A stretch of DNA of 64,000 bases. It comes from Planctomycetaceae bacterium (GTDB lineage: Bacteria > Planctomycetota > Planctomycetia > Planctomycetales > Planctomycetaceae). Below the pieces are notes generated by a model, which saw only the letters and a list, made by a program, of their open reading frames with translations, did not search any database and was not told where the DNA came from. The position numbers were made by a program, and so were the translations under genes. The DNA lies in contig JABURQ010000067.1 in NCBI GenBank assembly GCA_014762625.1, forward strand, positions 1 to 64,000, read 5' to 3'. Of the stretch, positions 17,266 to 25,769 are shown piece by piece. Positions within the stretch are counted from its first letter, which is position 1, and every line of letters starts with the position of its first letter.

Positions 17266-18134
17266 CGAATTTCTGCGCCACTCGGCTTCCTGCTCCAGGA
17301 ATTCGAGCAGAAATTGATCTGGCTGTTTCGCAATGCATCGCCTCCTTTCGTCCTAAGTCCTTTGATTCTGAAAGATGGGCTGTAGACGAGATCCCATGAT
17401 TGGCATCATTGCGATCTTCGAACGAAACCCGTCGGTTTTGCTCATTTTCGGAACTCATCTTTGCTCGATCAGGCGGAATTTGTTTTTGTGTACTGTTTGG
17501 GTTTGGTCCGTTGTCATTTGTTTGTGGTCAGTGGTGTCAGAAACTGGCAACTATCCGGTTCACTAAATCAGCCGCTTGGCGCTAGCCTGCGGTTCTGTTG
17601 AGTAGAAACGCTACCCATGTCTTGAATGGTCCACCAATCTCAACTGACAACGAACCACTGACGACTAACAAATTTCCAAATTGCCAAAGATCACGTTGTG
17701 GAATTCCGGCTTCCAAAATCTGAAATCCAGAATCCAAAATCGAATAACCCCGAACGCTAACTCTGGTACGCACGAAACGGCAAGGTCAATTTTTGGAGTG
17801 CTCCGACTTGTCGAAGCTATCCCTTTCGATCCGCTCGAACTGCCGTCCCCCATCGAACGAGAATGAAAGCGGTGGCAAGCCACCGCACTCCAAATTTTCA
17901 ATGCTCGGGCCACTGGCGGCTTGCCAGTCCCTTGAAAAAGGGAGCCACGGATAACACGGTTGAAAACGGATTCTTATGGAAGGTAAAGAAGACTCGCGCA
18001 AAGGCGCGGCGGCGCAGAGAAAAGGATCAACATTCGACGCCCGCCATAAGCCGACGTGAAGGAAACGCTTCTTCTCGCGCCCTGGGCCTTACTCCGAGCA
18101 AAGCGACCGATCTCCCCGACAGTTTCCTGGTCTG
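17266..18134. repeat. Repeat-rich intergenic region
   Basis: About 870 bp without a credible gene, composed largely of dispersed repeat types. These are a CAGTGGT / GACAACGAACCACTGAC tract (about 17525-17670, similar to 190-270), an AGCCGCTTGGCGCTAGCC element near 17570, a palindrome GCGGTGGC-AA-GCCACCGC at 17869-17886, a palindrome ACTGGC-N5-GCCAGT at about 17910-17930, and a CGCAAAGGCGC / GGCGCAGAG type near 18000. It appears to be a sink for small repeats. Confidence 0.65.
17869..17886. repeat. REP-like palindrome GCGGTGGC-AA-GCCACCGC
   Basis: Perfect 8-bp arms around two bases. It stands 30 bp from a second, differently built palindrome (ACTGGC, five bases, GCCAGT), as REP-like units often do. 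Confidence 0.6.
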
Positions 18135-18650
18135 TTATTTCTCGGACATGCTGTCCGCGAGAACCGTAAAAACTTCCTTCGGGAAACCATAGTTACGACC
18201 ATCGGGGCCAGATATTGCCGACATCGGGGTCTCATTCAGGCAATTCTCAATCTCCTCGGAAGACCTGTGATCGATCATCAGATACTTCGCAGCCCGGATG
18301 TGGTCATTCATCGATCCCGTTACCGATCTGTTCAGAGCCTTGGCATAACGGACCGTTCCACACTCGGGAGCAATGAATTCTTCATAGACGTGCTGTAGAC
18401 CATCATTAGTTGTCAATTCACGGATACGCTCCAGTCCGCGGTTGATGAATGTCACGTCGTTAGTGATTCCTTTTCCACGCAACAGGCATGAGTAGAGTGA
18501 TGCTGTGTTGGTGAGAATGATGTATTGCACGCGTCCGACGGTAAAGAGGTGGCCGGACCAGTCAGTCAATGGGTTCTCGCCCATCGGCAAATCCAGCAGC
18601 TTGTCTGATTTGATCTTCTTGCTTAATTTTTGCGACAATCGAAAAATCAT
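18135..18650 (-). CDS. DUF6933-like hypothetical protein
   Basis: A 171-residue soluble protein. The start MIFRLSQKLSKKIK and the block LTDWSGHLFTVGRVQYIILTN (a residue short of quoting further) resemble the DUF6933 family, whose members share a MIIR-like start and a W-x-x-x-LF-x-x-R segment. No function is known. GGAG precedes the ATG by about 9 bases. The ribosome binding site abuts MITE copy C (18666-18824), which therefore forms the immediate upstream region. Confidence 0.75.
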   Translation of the reverse strand: MIFRLSQKLSKKIKSDKLLDLPMGENPLTDWSGHLFTVGRVQYIILTNTASLYSCLLRGKGITNDVTFINRGLERIRELTTNDGLQHVYEEFIAPECGTVRYAKALNRSVTGSMNDHIRAAKYLMIDHRSSEEIENCLNETPMSAISGPDGRNYGFPKEVFTVLADSMSEK

Positions 18651-18665
18651 TGGCGTATCTCCTCA

Positions 18666-18824
18666 CAGCCCATCGAAAAACTCAATTCTGTCGAGAGCAG
18701 TGCTTTGAGTCGAGAAACATCATCACAATCCCTCGACGAATCACCGGATTTACCTGCGCATAATTTCCTTGTGCTCATCTTGAAACTCTCATTCTCGCCA
18801 ACAAATCCGTTTCTCAATATGTGG
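18666..18824 (+). mobile_element. MITE-like element, copy C (diverged)
   Basis: A 159-bp relative of copies A and B: left end CAGCCCATCGAAAAACTCAA, a central CATCATCACAAT with CTCGACGAATCA, and right part ACAAATCCGTTTCTCAAT. Many substitutions and a spoiled right terminus mark it as older. It sits directly upstream of the DUF6933-like gene. The remaining gap to 19022 contains only a REP-like palindrome. Confidence 0.7.
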
Positions 18825-18962
18825 GTTAAGATGTCATCAAAGGGTTATTCCTTTCACCTGGAGACCGCAAGTCTGTAACGTGTGACACGTCATGCTTACG
18901 CCGGCGAGAGCGTGGCACCTGGCCAGGAATCGACTAAGATCGGACGAGTGAGGTATCCACAC

Positions 18963-18979
18963 ACTGGCGGGACGCCAGT
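18963..18979. repeat. REP-like palindrome ACTGGC-GGGAC-GCCAGT
   Basis: Perfect 6-bp arms with a 5-base loop, the same arms as the palindrome near 17910-17930, so this is a dispersed unit. It lies just beyond the end of the purine nucleoside phosphorylase gene. Confidence 0.6.
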
Positions 18980-19022
18980 TGCACCCGGCGATATAACCGT
19001 TTGACAATGCACTCCCGGCAGC

Positions 19023-19847
19023 TCACAGACCACCGATGAGTTCCGGCAGCAGTTGGGTCAGCTTTTCGCCGCCGATGCCCGCCACTTCGATGATCTTCGC
19101 GATATCGACCGGTTCCAGAGCATCCGGCAGACAAAGATCGGTCACGACCGAAAAGGCAACCGCACGTAACCCGCAATGGGCGGCGACGAGAATCTCTGGC
19201 ACCGTCGACATGCCGACGATATCGGCTCCCATGTTTCGAAGCCAGCGGTATTCGGCCCGCGTTTCGAGATTGGGGCCGGGCACGGCGACCAGGACGCCGG
19301 TATGAGCGGCGATGCCGAGTGCGAGCGATTTGGCTTTCGCGCGATCAATGATCTCTTTGTCGTACGGTTCGCACATATCCGGGAAGCGCGGCCCCAGACG
19401 TTCGTCGTTCGGACCTCGCAACGGATTATCGGGCAGCAGGTTGATGTGATCTTCGATGATTACAATATCGGCCAGATCGTATTGGGGGTTCATGCCTCCC
19501 ACAGCGGAGGTGACGAACAGAAATTCGGCTCCCAGTTCTTTCATGACGCGAACGGGAAAGGTGACCTGCTCGAGACTGTAGCCTTCGTAGTAATGGAAGC
19601 GGCCTTCCATCGCGAGGATCGGCGTGCCGTTGAGTTCGCCGAAGACCAGTTGTCCGGCGTGCGATTCGACGGTCGATTCCGGGAAGTGGGGAATGTCGCC
19701 GTAGGGGATTTTGACGGCGTTCTCGATTTGAGCGGCGAGTCCGCCGAGGCCAGTTCCGAGAATCAGTCCTGCTTTCGGCGTTCCGCTGATGGAGCCCTGG
19801 ATGAATTGAGACGCCTCGAGAATCCGATCGTGGAGCGAGATGGTCAT
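19023..19847 (-). CDS. punA: Purine nucleoside phosphorylase
   Basis: A 274-residue trimeric-type purine nucleoside phosphorylase, cleaving nucleosides with phosphate in purine salvage. Seen: [12 protein letters not shown] near residue 27, [13 protein letters not shown] near 55, [10 protein letters not shown] near 81, SAVGGMNP near 115 and [14 protein letters not shown] near 210. The base-recognition segment reads [10 protein letters not shown]; the residue that is Asn in human-type inosine/guanosine enzymes is Asp here. Adenosine or methylthioadenosine phosphorylases carry Asp at this place. The usual 6-oxopurine preference is therefore in doubt. Confidence 0.93.
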   Translation of the reverse strand: MTISLHDRILEASQFIQGSISGTPKAGLILGTGLGGLAAQIENAVKIPYGDIPHFPESTVESHAGQLVFGELNGTPILAMEGRFHYYEGYSLEQVTFPVRVMKELGAEFLFVTSAVGGMNPQYDLADIVIIEDHINLLPDNPLRGPNDERLGPRFPDMCEPYDKEIIDRAKAKSLALGIAAHTGVLVAVPGPNLETRAEYRWLRNMGADIVGMSTVPEILVAAHCGLRAVAFSVVTDLCLPDALEPVDIAKIIEVAGIGGEKLTQLLPELIGGL

Positions 19848-19905
19848 GGTGACTACTTAAGCGTAGAGACTCGGGAGACGCATGACGAGGTTCGGAGGTG
19901 AGGGT

Positions 19906-20229
19906 TCAGTCTTCGTCGTCGTAGTAGAAGTCGTCGTCATCATCTTCGTCGTCGTCATCGAAGTCGTCGTCGAAGTCATCTTCGAAATCGTCATCGAAGT
20001 CGTCGTCGAGGTCCTCATCCAGATCTTCGTCCAGATCGTCATCGAATTCCTCGTCGTCGCCGAATTCATCATCGTCGTCGTCATCATCTTCGAAGAAATC
20101 TTCTTCGTCTTCGATTATCCCTTCGATCCACCGTGACGGTTCTGTCTCGGTGGTCTGGGCGGTATCGTCCCAGCGCGGCGCGTCGAGTTCGTTCATAAGT
20201 TGGTTGGGAGTGAACTCAGGGGCAATCAT
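19906..20229 (-). CDS. Polyaspartate/glutamate low-complexity protein
   Basis: A 107-residue protein. The first 40 residues (MIAPEFTPNQLMNELDAPRW and onward) are ordinary sequence; the rest is almost only Asp, Glu and Phe in units such as DEDLDDDFDDDF. The DNA is a degenerate TCGTCATC-type repeat. AGAAGGA lies 8 bases before the chosen ATG, which rejects the 25 codons further upstream. Such acidic tails may bind cations or basic proteins. It ends 58 bp before the phosphorylase start, on the same strand, so the two may share a transcript. No known function. Confidence 0.65.
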   Translation of the reverse strand: MIAPEFTPNQLMNELDAPRWDDTAQTTETEPSRWIEGIIEDEEDFFEDDDDDDDEFGDDEEFDDDLDEDLDEDLDDDFDDDFEDDFDDDFDDDDEDDDDDFYYDDED

Positions 20230-20435
20230 GAATTTATCCTTCTGGTGAGATGCTTCTCGATCGACGAAATTTGTTGACAAGGAATCACCACTTCCAACAG
20301 TCAACTTCTCAAGAGACGTTCAAAGTCACATATCCTTCACTTGTGTGTGATAATTGAAAATTCCCGGCTTTGTCAAGCGAGACCTCTCGACGAAAGAGGA
20401 TTCTTCCTGAGACCGGTTCGCGCCTCGTCCGCAGG

Positions 20436-21332
20436 CTACCGGGATACGTCGATTTGCTCAAGCAGATAGGCCCCGTAAGAACTGTTTTTCACGGGTTCCG
20501 CCAACTTTCGCACCTCCTCGACGGTGAGGTAGCCCAGTCGCCAGGCAATTTCCTCCGGACAGGCGATTTTCAGCCCTTGTCTCGCTTCGATGACGCTCAC
20601 AAATGTCGCCGCTTCCAGCATTGATTCATGCGTTCCGGTGTCGAGCCAGGCGGTCCCGCGACCGAGAATTTCGACGCTGAGATCCCCCTGCTCCAGATAT
20701 TTCCGGTTCAGGTCGGTAATCTCCAGCTCCCCTCGGGCGGACGGTTCGAGTCCGCGGGCGAGCTCGACCACCTGCGAATCGTAGAAATAGAGTCCCGTGA
20801 CGGCATATTTCGATCGGGGGAATTCCGGTTTTTCCTCAATCGAAGTTGCGCGATTCTGCTCGTCGAGGGTGACGACGCCGTACCTTTGGGGATCGCGAAC
20901 GTGATACGCGAACACCGTCGCTCCCTCGGTCCGTCGATCGACTTGCTGCAGAAAAGTGGACATGCCGTGTCCGTAGAAAATGTTGTCTCCCAGAATCAGC
21001 GCCGAGGACCGATCGTCAATGAAGTCCTCGCCGATCAGGAACGCTTCCGCGAGACCGTTCGGTTCGGGCTGGACGGCGTAGGAAAATTGCAGGCCCCAGT
21101 TTGAACCGTCTCCGAGCAGTTTCTCAAACAGAGGGAGATCGGTCGGCGTGCTGATGATCAGGATGTCGCGAATTCCCGCGAGCATCAACGTCGAGAGCGG
21201 ATAATAGATCAGCGGTTTATCGTAGACGGGCAGGAGTTGCTTACTGACGACGTTGGTCATCGGGCTCAACCGCGTTCCCGATCCTCCCGCCAGGATGATT
21301 CCGCAGCGTTGGCTGGTTGGCTGATTCATCAC
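20436..21332 (-). CDS. rfbA: Glucose-1-phosphate thymidylyltransferase
   Basis: A 298-residue nucleotidyltransferase that makes dTDP-glucose, the first step to dTDP-rhamnose. The signature [16 protein letters not shown] is at residues 12-27 and [17 protein letters not shown] follows. GDNIFYGHG and [19 protein letters not shown] are further family blocks. The start is one of two successive Met codons. It begins 12 bp after the desaturase gene, so it probably shares that transcript. No rfbBCD genes are near, so the pathway must be scattered. Confidence 0.95.
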   Translation of the reverse strand: MMNQPTSQRCGIILAGGSGTRLSPMTNVVSKQLLPVYDKPLIYYPLSTLMLAGIRDILIISTPTDLPLFEKLLGDGSNWGLQFSYAVQPEPNGLAEAFLIGEDFIDDRSSALILGDNIFYGHGMSTFLQQVDRRTEGATVFAYHVRDPQRYGVVTLDEQNRATSIEEKPEFPRSKYAVTGLYFYDSQVVELARGLEPSARGELEITDLNRKYLEQGDLSVEILGRGTAWLDTGTHESMLEAATFVSVIEARQGLKIACPEEIAWRLGYLTVEEVRKLAEPVKNSSYGAYLLEQIDVSR

Positions 21333-21344
21333 GATCTCCCGAGG

Positions 21345-22373
21345 TCAGGTGGCCTCCGCTGATTTTGCGGTCACATCTTCGCGCGTCAGGGACGCGCAGT
21401 GGAGACACTCCCGCACGACGCCCAGATAGGTGTTTGTCAGATGGGCGTTGGTTTGAAAGTCGGAATTCTCCAGTAAGTGCTGATGCAATCGCGGCAGGTT
21501 GTAAAATGGTACGCTTGGGTAGAGGTGATGATCGAGGTGATAATTGATGTTTTTGGGAGCAAACAGAATTTTTTCCCACCAACTGGGGTAGGTTGTGCGG
21601 GTTTCCCGGTAGATGTGGTCGTATTCCAGGGCGTAATGTTCGGAAATCGTGCGGAATCGCAACACCGCTTTCAGCCAGGTCAGCAGCGGGACAATCCAAT
21701 ACACCATGAACAATTGCCAGAAGAAACCGCCGAAGCAATACGTCATGGCGCTAAAAAAAACGAGATAGAAGGCGATCTTGCCGAAGTCCCAACCGCCGCG
21801 CGGATACGCGGGCTGGTAGGTGTAGCGTCCGAAAAACTGGACCTGATCGAGGAACCGCAGTCCAAGCGTGTCGCCGAGAAAGAGAAAGAAGAGCCCCGTA
21901 CGGGTTTTGGGAAAGCTCCAGTCGCCCGTTTCACGCAGTTCCCAATCCGGGTCGTCTTCGGTATTCGGGGTGCGATGGTGAGAGAAGTGAAGTTGTCGGT
22001 AATAGCGCATGTCGATCAGCAAGAGCCAGGCGGCTCCGAGCTGACCGATCAGTTCATTCCAAAAACGATTGCTGGAAATCCTGTAATGAGCGCCTTCGTG
22101 CATCATGATCGCCAGCGCATGTTGCCGGGATCCGATCAGGATCACAGCAGCGACATATCCGACGATTCCCGCGGCGAGATTGACCGACCATAACTGCCAG
22201 GAGAGTGCGATCGCGGTTCCGATGATGACCCATTCGGTCAAAACGCCGACGACGCTGCGCCACGTTTTCAGAGTCGAAAGTTGTTTAATCAACTCGGGAG
22301 AGACCGGTTTGTTCCAGTCGTCGGCGAGCTGGTCGTTCTCCGATATTTCGGAGATCGTGGCGGGGGCGTTCAT
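21345..22373 (-). CDS. Membrane fatty acid desaturase
   Basis: A 342-residue integral membrane di-iron desaturase. All three histidine boxes are present: HEGAH near residue 92, HFSHH near 130 and HLDHH near 280. Four hydrophobic segments surround them (for example IIGTAIALSWQLW and IAFYLVFFSAMTY). The arrangement fits acyl-lipid or carotenoid-type desaturases and hydroxylases of this superfamily; the exact substrate is not readable. It leads a two-gene unit with rfbA. Confidence 0.93.
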   Translation of the reverse strand: MNAPATISEISENDQLADDWNKPVSPELIKQLSTLKTWRSVVGVLTEWVIIGTAIALSWQLWSVNLAAGIVGYVAAVILIGSRQHALAIMMHEGAHYRISSNRFWNELIGQLGAAWLLLIDMRYYRQLHFSHHRTPNTEDDPDWELRETGDWSFPKTRTGLFFLFLGDTLGLRFLDQVQFFGRYTYQPAYPRGGWDFGKIAFYLVFFSAMTYCFGGFFWQLFMVYWIVPLLTWLKAVLRFRTISEHYALEYDHIYRETRTTYPSWWEKILFAPKNINYHLDHHLYPSVPFYNLPRLHQHLLENSDFQTNAHLTNTYLGVVRECLHCASLTREDVTAKSAEAT

Positions 22374-22540
22374 TCGAAAGGAACTCCGTGGAAATCAACC
22401 TGACTAGGAGTCGAAAAGGCGTCATTCAACTGTCACTCATTTCCGGGAAAGCGTCAACCTGAACTGGAGTCCGTTTTTCGGGAATCAGGACTCGCCTCGG
22501 CGACTTAAGCAAGTTAGGCTGACTTTATGAGCCTATTGAA

Positions 22541-22555
22541 CAGCCCGTTGTGAGC
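22541..22555 (+). repeat. Solo end of the MITE-like element
   Basis: CAGCCCGTTG, the exact terminal sequence of the MITE-like elements, occurs alone in front of a Gfo/Idh/MocA gene, with no matching body or right end. Confidence 0.4.
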
Positions 22556-22588
22556 TTGAGAGAAAGTACCGGAAAGGTGAAACCGAAG

Positions 22589-23569
22589 ATGGCCAGAATT
22601 CGCTACGCGCAGATCGGAGTCGGGCACGCACACGCCGATAAAATCGGCGTATATCGAAAGTCGGACGACTACGAAGTGATCGGCGTGGCTGAGCCGAACG
22701 ATGCGCTGCGGAAACGGGCGGAATCGTCTGATCTCTATAAAGATCTGCCCTGGATGTCGGTGGAAGAACTGTTAAATCAGCCCGGCTTGCAGGTCGTTGG
22801 AGTCGAGACGCAGGTGGGCGATTTGTTGAAGTATGCGGAGCTGGCGATCGCGTCCGAGAAGCACATTCATCTCGATAAGCCGGCGGGAGAGTCGCTTCCT
22901 CGTTTCAAAAAATTACTCGACGCGGCAGCCTCGAAACATCTCACCGTTCAGATGGGTTACATGTACCGTTTTAATCCCGCGGTTGTATTGCTGCGACAAT
23001 TTTTGAAGAACGGCTGGCTCGGAGAGCCGTTCGAGATTCATACAGTGATGAGCAAGTTGATGTCGGCTTCGGCGCGTCAACCGCTCACGAAGTATTCCGG
23101 CGGGACGATGTTCGAGTTGGGATGCCACTTGATCGATCTGGTGGTGGGAGTGCTGGGCGAGCCCGAGAATGTGGTCCCCTTCCCTCGTCATTCCTCAACC
23201 ATCGATGACAGGTTTCTCGATAACATGCTCGCCGTGCTGGAATATCCGCGTGCGACGGCGACCGTTCGTTCAAGCGTTAACGAGGTGGACGGCTTCGCCC
23301 GGCGTCACCTGACGGTCTGCGGGAGCGGAGGGACATTTCACATGCAGCCGCTCGACGCTCCCGACGTCACGGCGACTTTTTTGACCGCTCACGGAAAGTA
23401 TCAAAAAGGGAAAAACGAAATCCCGTTCGGTCGCTACGCACGCTATGAAGGGGACGCCGCCGAGCTCGCGAAAATCGTGCGTCACGAGAAGGCACCGGAG
23501 TTCGGATACGATCACGATTACGCCGTCCAGAAGACGATTCTGCTGGCGAGCGGTTTACCGGAGGAGTGA
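22589..23569 (+). CDS. Gfo/Idh/MocA-family oxidoreductase
   Basis: A 326-residue cytoplasmic dehydrogenase. The Rossmann start is YAQIGVGHAHADK and the EKP-like motif reads LDKPAGES near residue 105. The C-terminal alpha/beta domain includes the family segment SGGTMFELGCHLIDLV. AAGGTGA precedes this ATG; an upstream GTG (22550) lies inside the solo MITE end and is less likely. It is followed after 3 bp by the CPXCG protein. Substrate unknown; likely sugar metabolism. Confidence 0.9.
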   Translation: MARIRYAQIGVGHAHADKIGVYRKSDDYEVIGVAEPNDALRKRAESSDLYKDLPWMSVEELLNQPGLQVVGVETQVGDLLKYAELAIASEKHIHLDKPAGESLPRFKKLLDAAASKHLTVQMGYMYRFNPAVVLLRQFLKNGWLGEPFEIHTVMSKLMSASARQPLTKYSGGTMFELGCHLIDLVVGVLGEPENVVPFPRHSSTIDDRFLDNMLAVLEYPRATATVRSSVNEVDGFARRHLTVCGSGGTFHMQPLDAPDVTATFLTAHGKYQKGKNEIPFGRYARYEGDAAELAKIVRHEKAPEFGYDHDYAVQKTILLASGLPEE

Positions 23570-23572
23570 ACG

Positions 23573-23755
23573 ATGCAGGACGAAGCGAGCTATCTGTGTC
23601 AGTCATGCGGCGAGGAAATCGTCGTCCCGATTGATGTGACCGAGGGGGAGCATCAGGAGTATGTCGAAGATTGTCCCGTCTGCTGTTGTCCCAATGTGAT
23701 TACGGTCGAGATCGATGATGACGGCTCGGTCAGGATCTCGGCGGAGCCGGAGTGA
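23573..23755 (+). CDS. CPXCG-type cysteine-rich zinc-ribbon protein
   Basis: A 60-residue protein with two Cys pairs, CQSCGEE near residue 9 and CPVCCCP near 34, the arrangement of the CPXCG small zinc-ribbon family. The rest is acidic. GGAG, inside the end of the preceding gene, is 7 bases upstream. The tight spacing suggests co-expression with the oxidoreductase. Function unknown. Confidence 0.8.
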   Translation: MQDEASYLCQSCGEEIVVPIDVTEGEHQEYVEDCPVCCCPNVITVEIDDDGSVRISAEPE

Positions 23756-23810
23756 GTGATATTCGACCGAATTCGCGTATTCACATTGTTATCAGGCGAG
23801 AAACTGTGCT

Positions 23811-24911
23811 TCAACTGCGACGATAGAACGGCAACGGCACGACTTTGGCTCCCATCCGCTTGCCTCGAAAATCGACTTCGAGTTCGGTCCCTTCGGCGGA
23901 GTTCTCGGGAGTGACGTATGCCATGGCGATCGATTGTCCGAGTGTCGGGGACTGGGTTCCCGACGTGACTTCCCCAACAAGTTGATCGCCGGCATAGACG
24001 GGCGTCCCTTCACGAGCGATCCGACGCCCATCGAGAACCAGACCGATGCGTTTTTGCAGATCGGCTCGATCTTTGAAACTGCTTAACGCTTCCTTGCCGA
24101 TGAAATCACCCGCTTGCAATTTGACGCCGAATCCGAGACCGGCGGTATAGGGATCGGTCTCTTCATTGAGTTCATGGCCATAGAGGGGCATGGCCGCTTC
24201 CAGGCGGAGTGTGTCGCGTGCCCCCAGTCCACAGGCCGTGAGACCGTCTTTGCCATGCTCGTCGAGCAGCGATTTCCACAGATCGACCACGACATCGCCG
24301 GGGGCCAGGACTTCGCAGCCGTCTTCACCGGTGTACCCGGTGCGCGTGACGAATGCTTCCTGTCCGCCGAGGGTGGTTTTCACGCCGGAATAGTATTTGA
24401 ATTCTTCCAGTTTCGGCCCGAAGTGCGGTTGCGTCCATGCGAGTGCTTTGGGGCCCTGAATGGCGATCATGGCGAGTTCTGCGGTGCGGTCAGTGAACTG
24501 GACGTCGAAACCGTCGATGTGCTGTCCGATCCAGTCGACAATCTTCGGGCGGTTGGAGGCATTCACAACCAGAGAGTACGCATCATCCCAGCGATAAACG
24601 AGGACGTCGTCGAGAATACCCCCCTGTTGGTTGGTGACCAATGCGTAACGGATCTGGCCGACGTCCAGTTTGGTGACGTCATTCGTTACGATGTGATCGA
24701 GGAACCGGCAGGCATCGGAACCGGTGAACCAAAGTCGTCCCATGTGCGAGATATCGAATAGTCCTGCCACATTGCGGACGGCGTTATGTTCTTCGGTGAT
24801 GCCCGTGTACTGGACCGGCATCTCGAAGCCGGCGAAATCGACGAGTCGGGCTCCTGCTTCCGCGTGCCAGGCATGGAGAGGGGTTTTCTGAAGGTCACTG
24901 GGACTGTTCAT
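23811..24911 (-). CDS. gcvT: Glycine cleavage system T protein (aminomethyltransferase)
   Basis: A 366-residue aminomethyltransferase that transfers the methylene group from lipoyl-bound aminomethyl to tetrahydrofolate. Seen: the start TPLHAWHAEAGARLVDFAGF, MGRLWFTGSDACRFLD, the folate-site segment RTGYTGEDGCEVL and the C-terminal VTSGTQSPTLGQSIAMAYV. The Met 15 codons into the frame was chosen because it fits the family start. The gcvH and gcvP genes are not adjacent. A strong hairpin terminator separates it from the sdh operon. Confidence 0.95.
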   Translation of the reverse strand: MNSPSDLQKTPLHAWHAEAGARLVDFAGFEMPVQYTGITEEHNAVRNVAGLFDISHMGRLWFTGSDACRFLDHIVTNDVTKLDVGQIRYALVTNQQGGILDDVLVYRWDDAYSLVVNASNRPKIVDWIGQHIDGFDVQFTDRTAELAMIAIQGPKALAWTQPHFGPKLEEFKYYSGVKTTLGGQEAFVTRTGYTGEDGCEVLAPGDVVVDLWKSLLDEHGKDGLTACGLGARDTLRLEAAMPLYGHELNEETDPYTAGLGFGVKLQAGDFIGKEALSSFKDRADLQKRIGLVLDGRRIAREGTPVYAGDQLVGEVTSGTQSPTLGQSIAMAYVTPENSAEGTELEVDFRGKRMGAKVVPLPFYRRS

Positions 24912-24933
24912 GATTGATTCCGTTCCAATAGAA

Positions 24934-24963
24934 ACAGAGGATCGTGAAATCACGATCCTCTGT
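24934..24963 (-). terminator. Intrinsic terminator of the sdh operon
   Basis: A perfect 13-bp stem, ACAGAGGATCGTG with CACGATCCTCTGT, and a 4-base loop. On the minus strand it is followed by TTTCTATT. It lies between the end of sdhB and the start of gcvT. Confidence 0.85.
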
Positions 24964-25001
24964 GAAGTCTCAAATATGATGATTGCGCTGGTCAGTGTTG
25001 A

Positions 25002-25769
25002 CTATTGACCGCTGCTGCACAAGGAGGCTCGCAGATATTCGCGATTCATGCGGGCGATGTCCTCCAGCTTAATTCCGGCGGGACATGCCGCTTCGCATTC
25101 TCCGGTGTTGGTACACGAGCCAAATTTTTCGTCGTCCATCTGGGCCACCATTTTCAGGACGCGTTCGCTGCGTTCTGATTTGCCGTGTGGTAACGAGGAG
25201 AGGTGTGACACTTTGGCCGAGGTGAACAACATGGCCGAGGCGTTTTTGCAGGCCGCGACGCAGGCTCCACAGCCGATGCAGGCGGCAGAGTCCATCGCCT
25301 GTTGCTGATCGGGGCGCGGTATCGGAATGGCGTTGGCGTCGGGAGCGTTCCCCGTATTCACCGAGACATAGCCTCCTGCCGTGATGATCCGGTCGAATGC
25401 CGAACGGTCGACGACCAGGTCTTTCACGATCGGAAACGCCGTCGCTCGCCACGGTTCGATCGTGATTTTGTCGTTGTGCTCAAATCGTCGCATGTGAAGC
25501 TGGCAGGTGGTCGTTTCGAGATCGGGGCCGTGAGGCTGGCCGTTGATCATCATGCCGCACATACCGCAGACGCCCTCGCGACAATCGTGATCGAATGCGA
25601 CCGGTTCGATTCCCTGTTCGATCAACTCATCGTTGAGGATGTCGAGCATTTCGAGGAACGAGGCGTGCGTTGAGACACCTTCAAGTTGGTATTCCTCGAA
25701 ACGTCCTTCTGTCTCCGCGTTCGGTTGTCGCCAGATTTTCAGAGTCAGATTGATGGTTTCGTGACTCAT
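25002..25769 (-). CDS. sdhB: Succinate dehydrogenase iron-sulfur subunit
   Basis: A 255-residue iron-sulfur subunit carrying electrons from the flavoprotein to the membrane subunit. Cluster motifs: [12 protein letters not shown] with a later Cys for the 2Fe-2S centre, [11 protein letters not shown] for the 4Fe-4S and [15 protein letters not shown] for the remaining ligands. The insertion after the second motif ([13 protein letters not shown]) is of the type found with single-subunit cytochrome b partners. The start overlaps the sdhA stop by one base (TAATG). Confidence 0.96.
   Translation of the reverse strand: MSHETINLTLKIWRQPNAETEGRFEEYQLEGVSTHASFLEMLDILNDELIEQGIEPVAFDHDCREGVCGMCGMMINGQPHGPDLETTTCQLHMRRFEHNDKITIEPWRATAFPIVKDLVVDRSAFDRIITAGGYVSVNTGNAPDANAIPIPRPDQQQAMDSAACIGCGACVAACKNASAMLFTSAKVSHLSSLPHGKSERSERVLKMVAQMDDEKFGSCTNTGECEAACPAGIKLEDIARMNREYLRASLCSSGQ

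Noticed and set aside
19906-20120. CRISPR-like repetitive DNA
   Set aside because: The repeat is a short-period codon repeat inside an Asp-rich coding sequence, without spacers.
24934-24963. Glycine riboswitch before gcvT
   Set aside because: The single perfect hairpin lies only 22 bp before the start, has no tandem aptamer structure, and fits a terminator of the upstream sdh operon.
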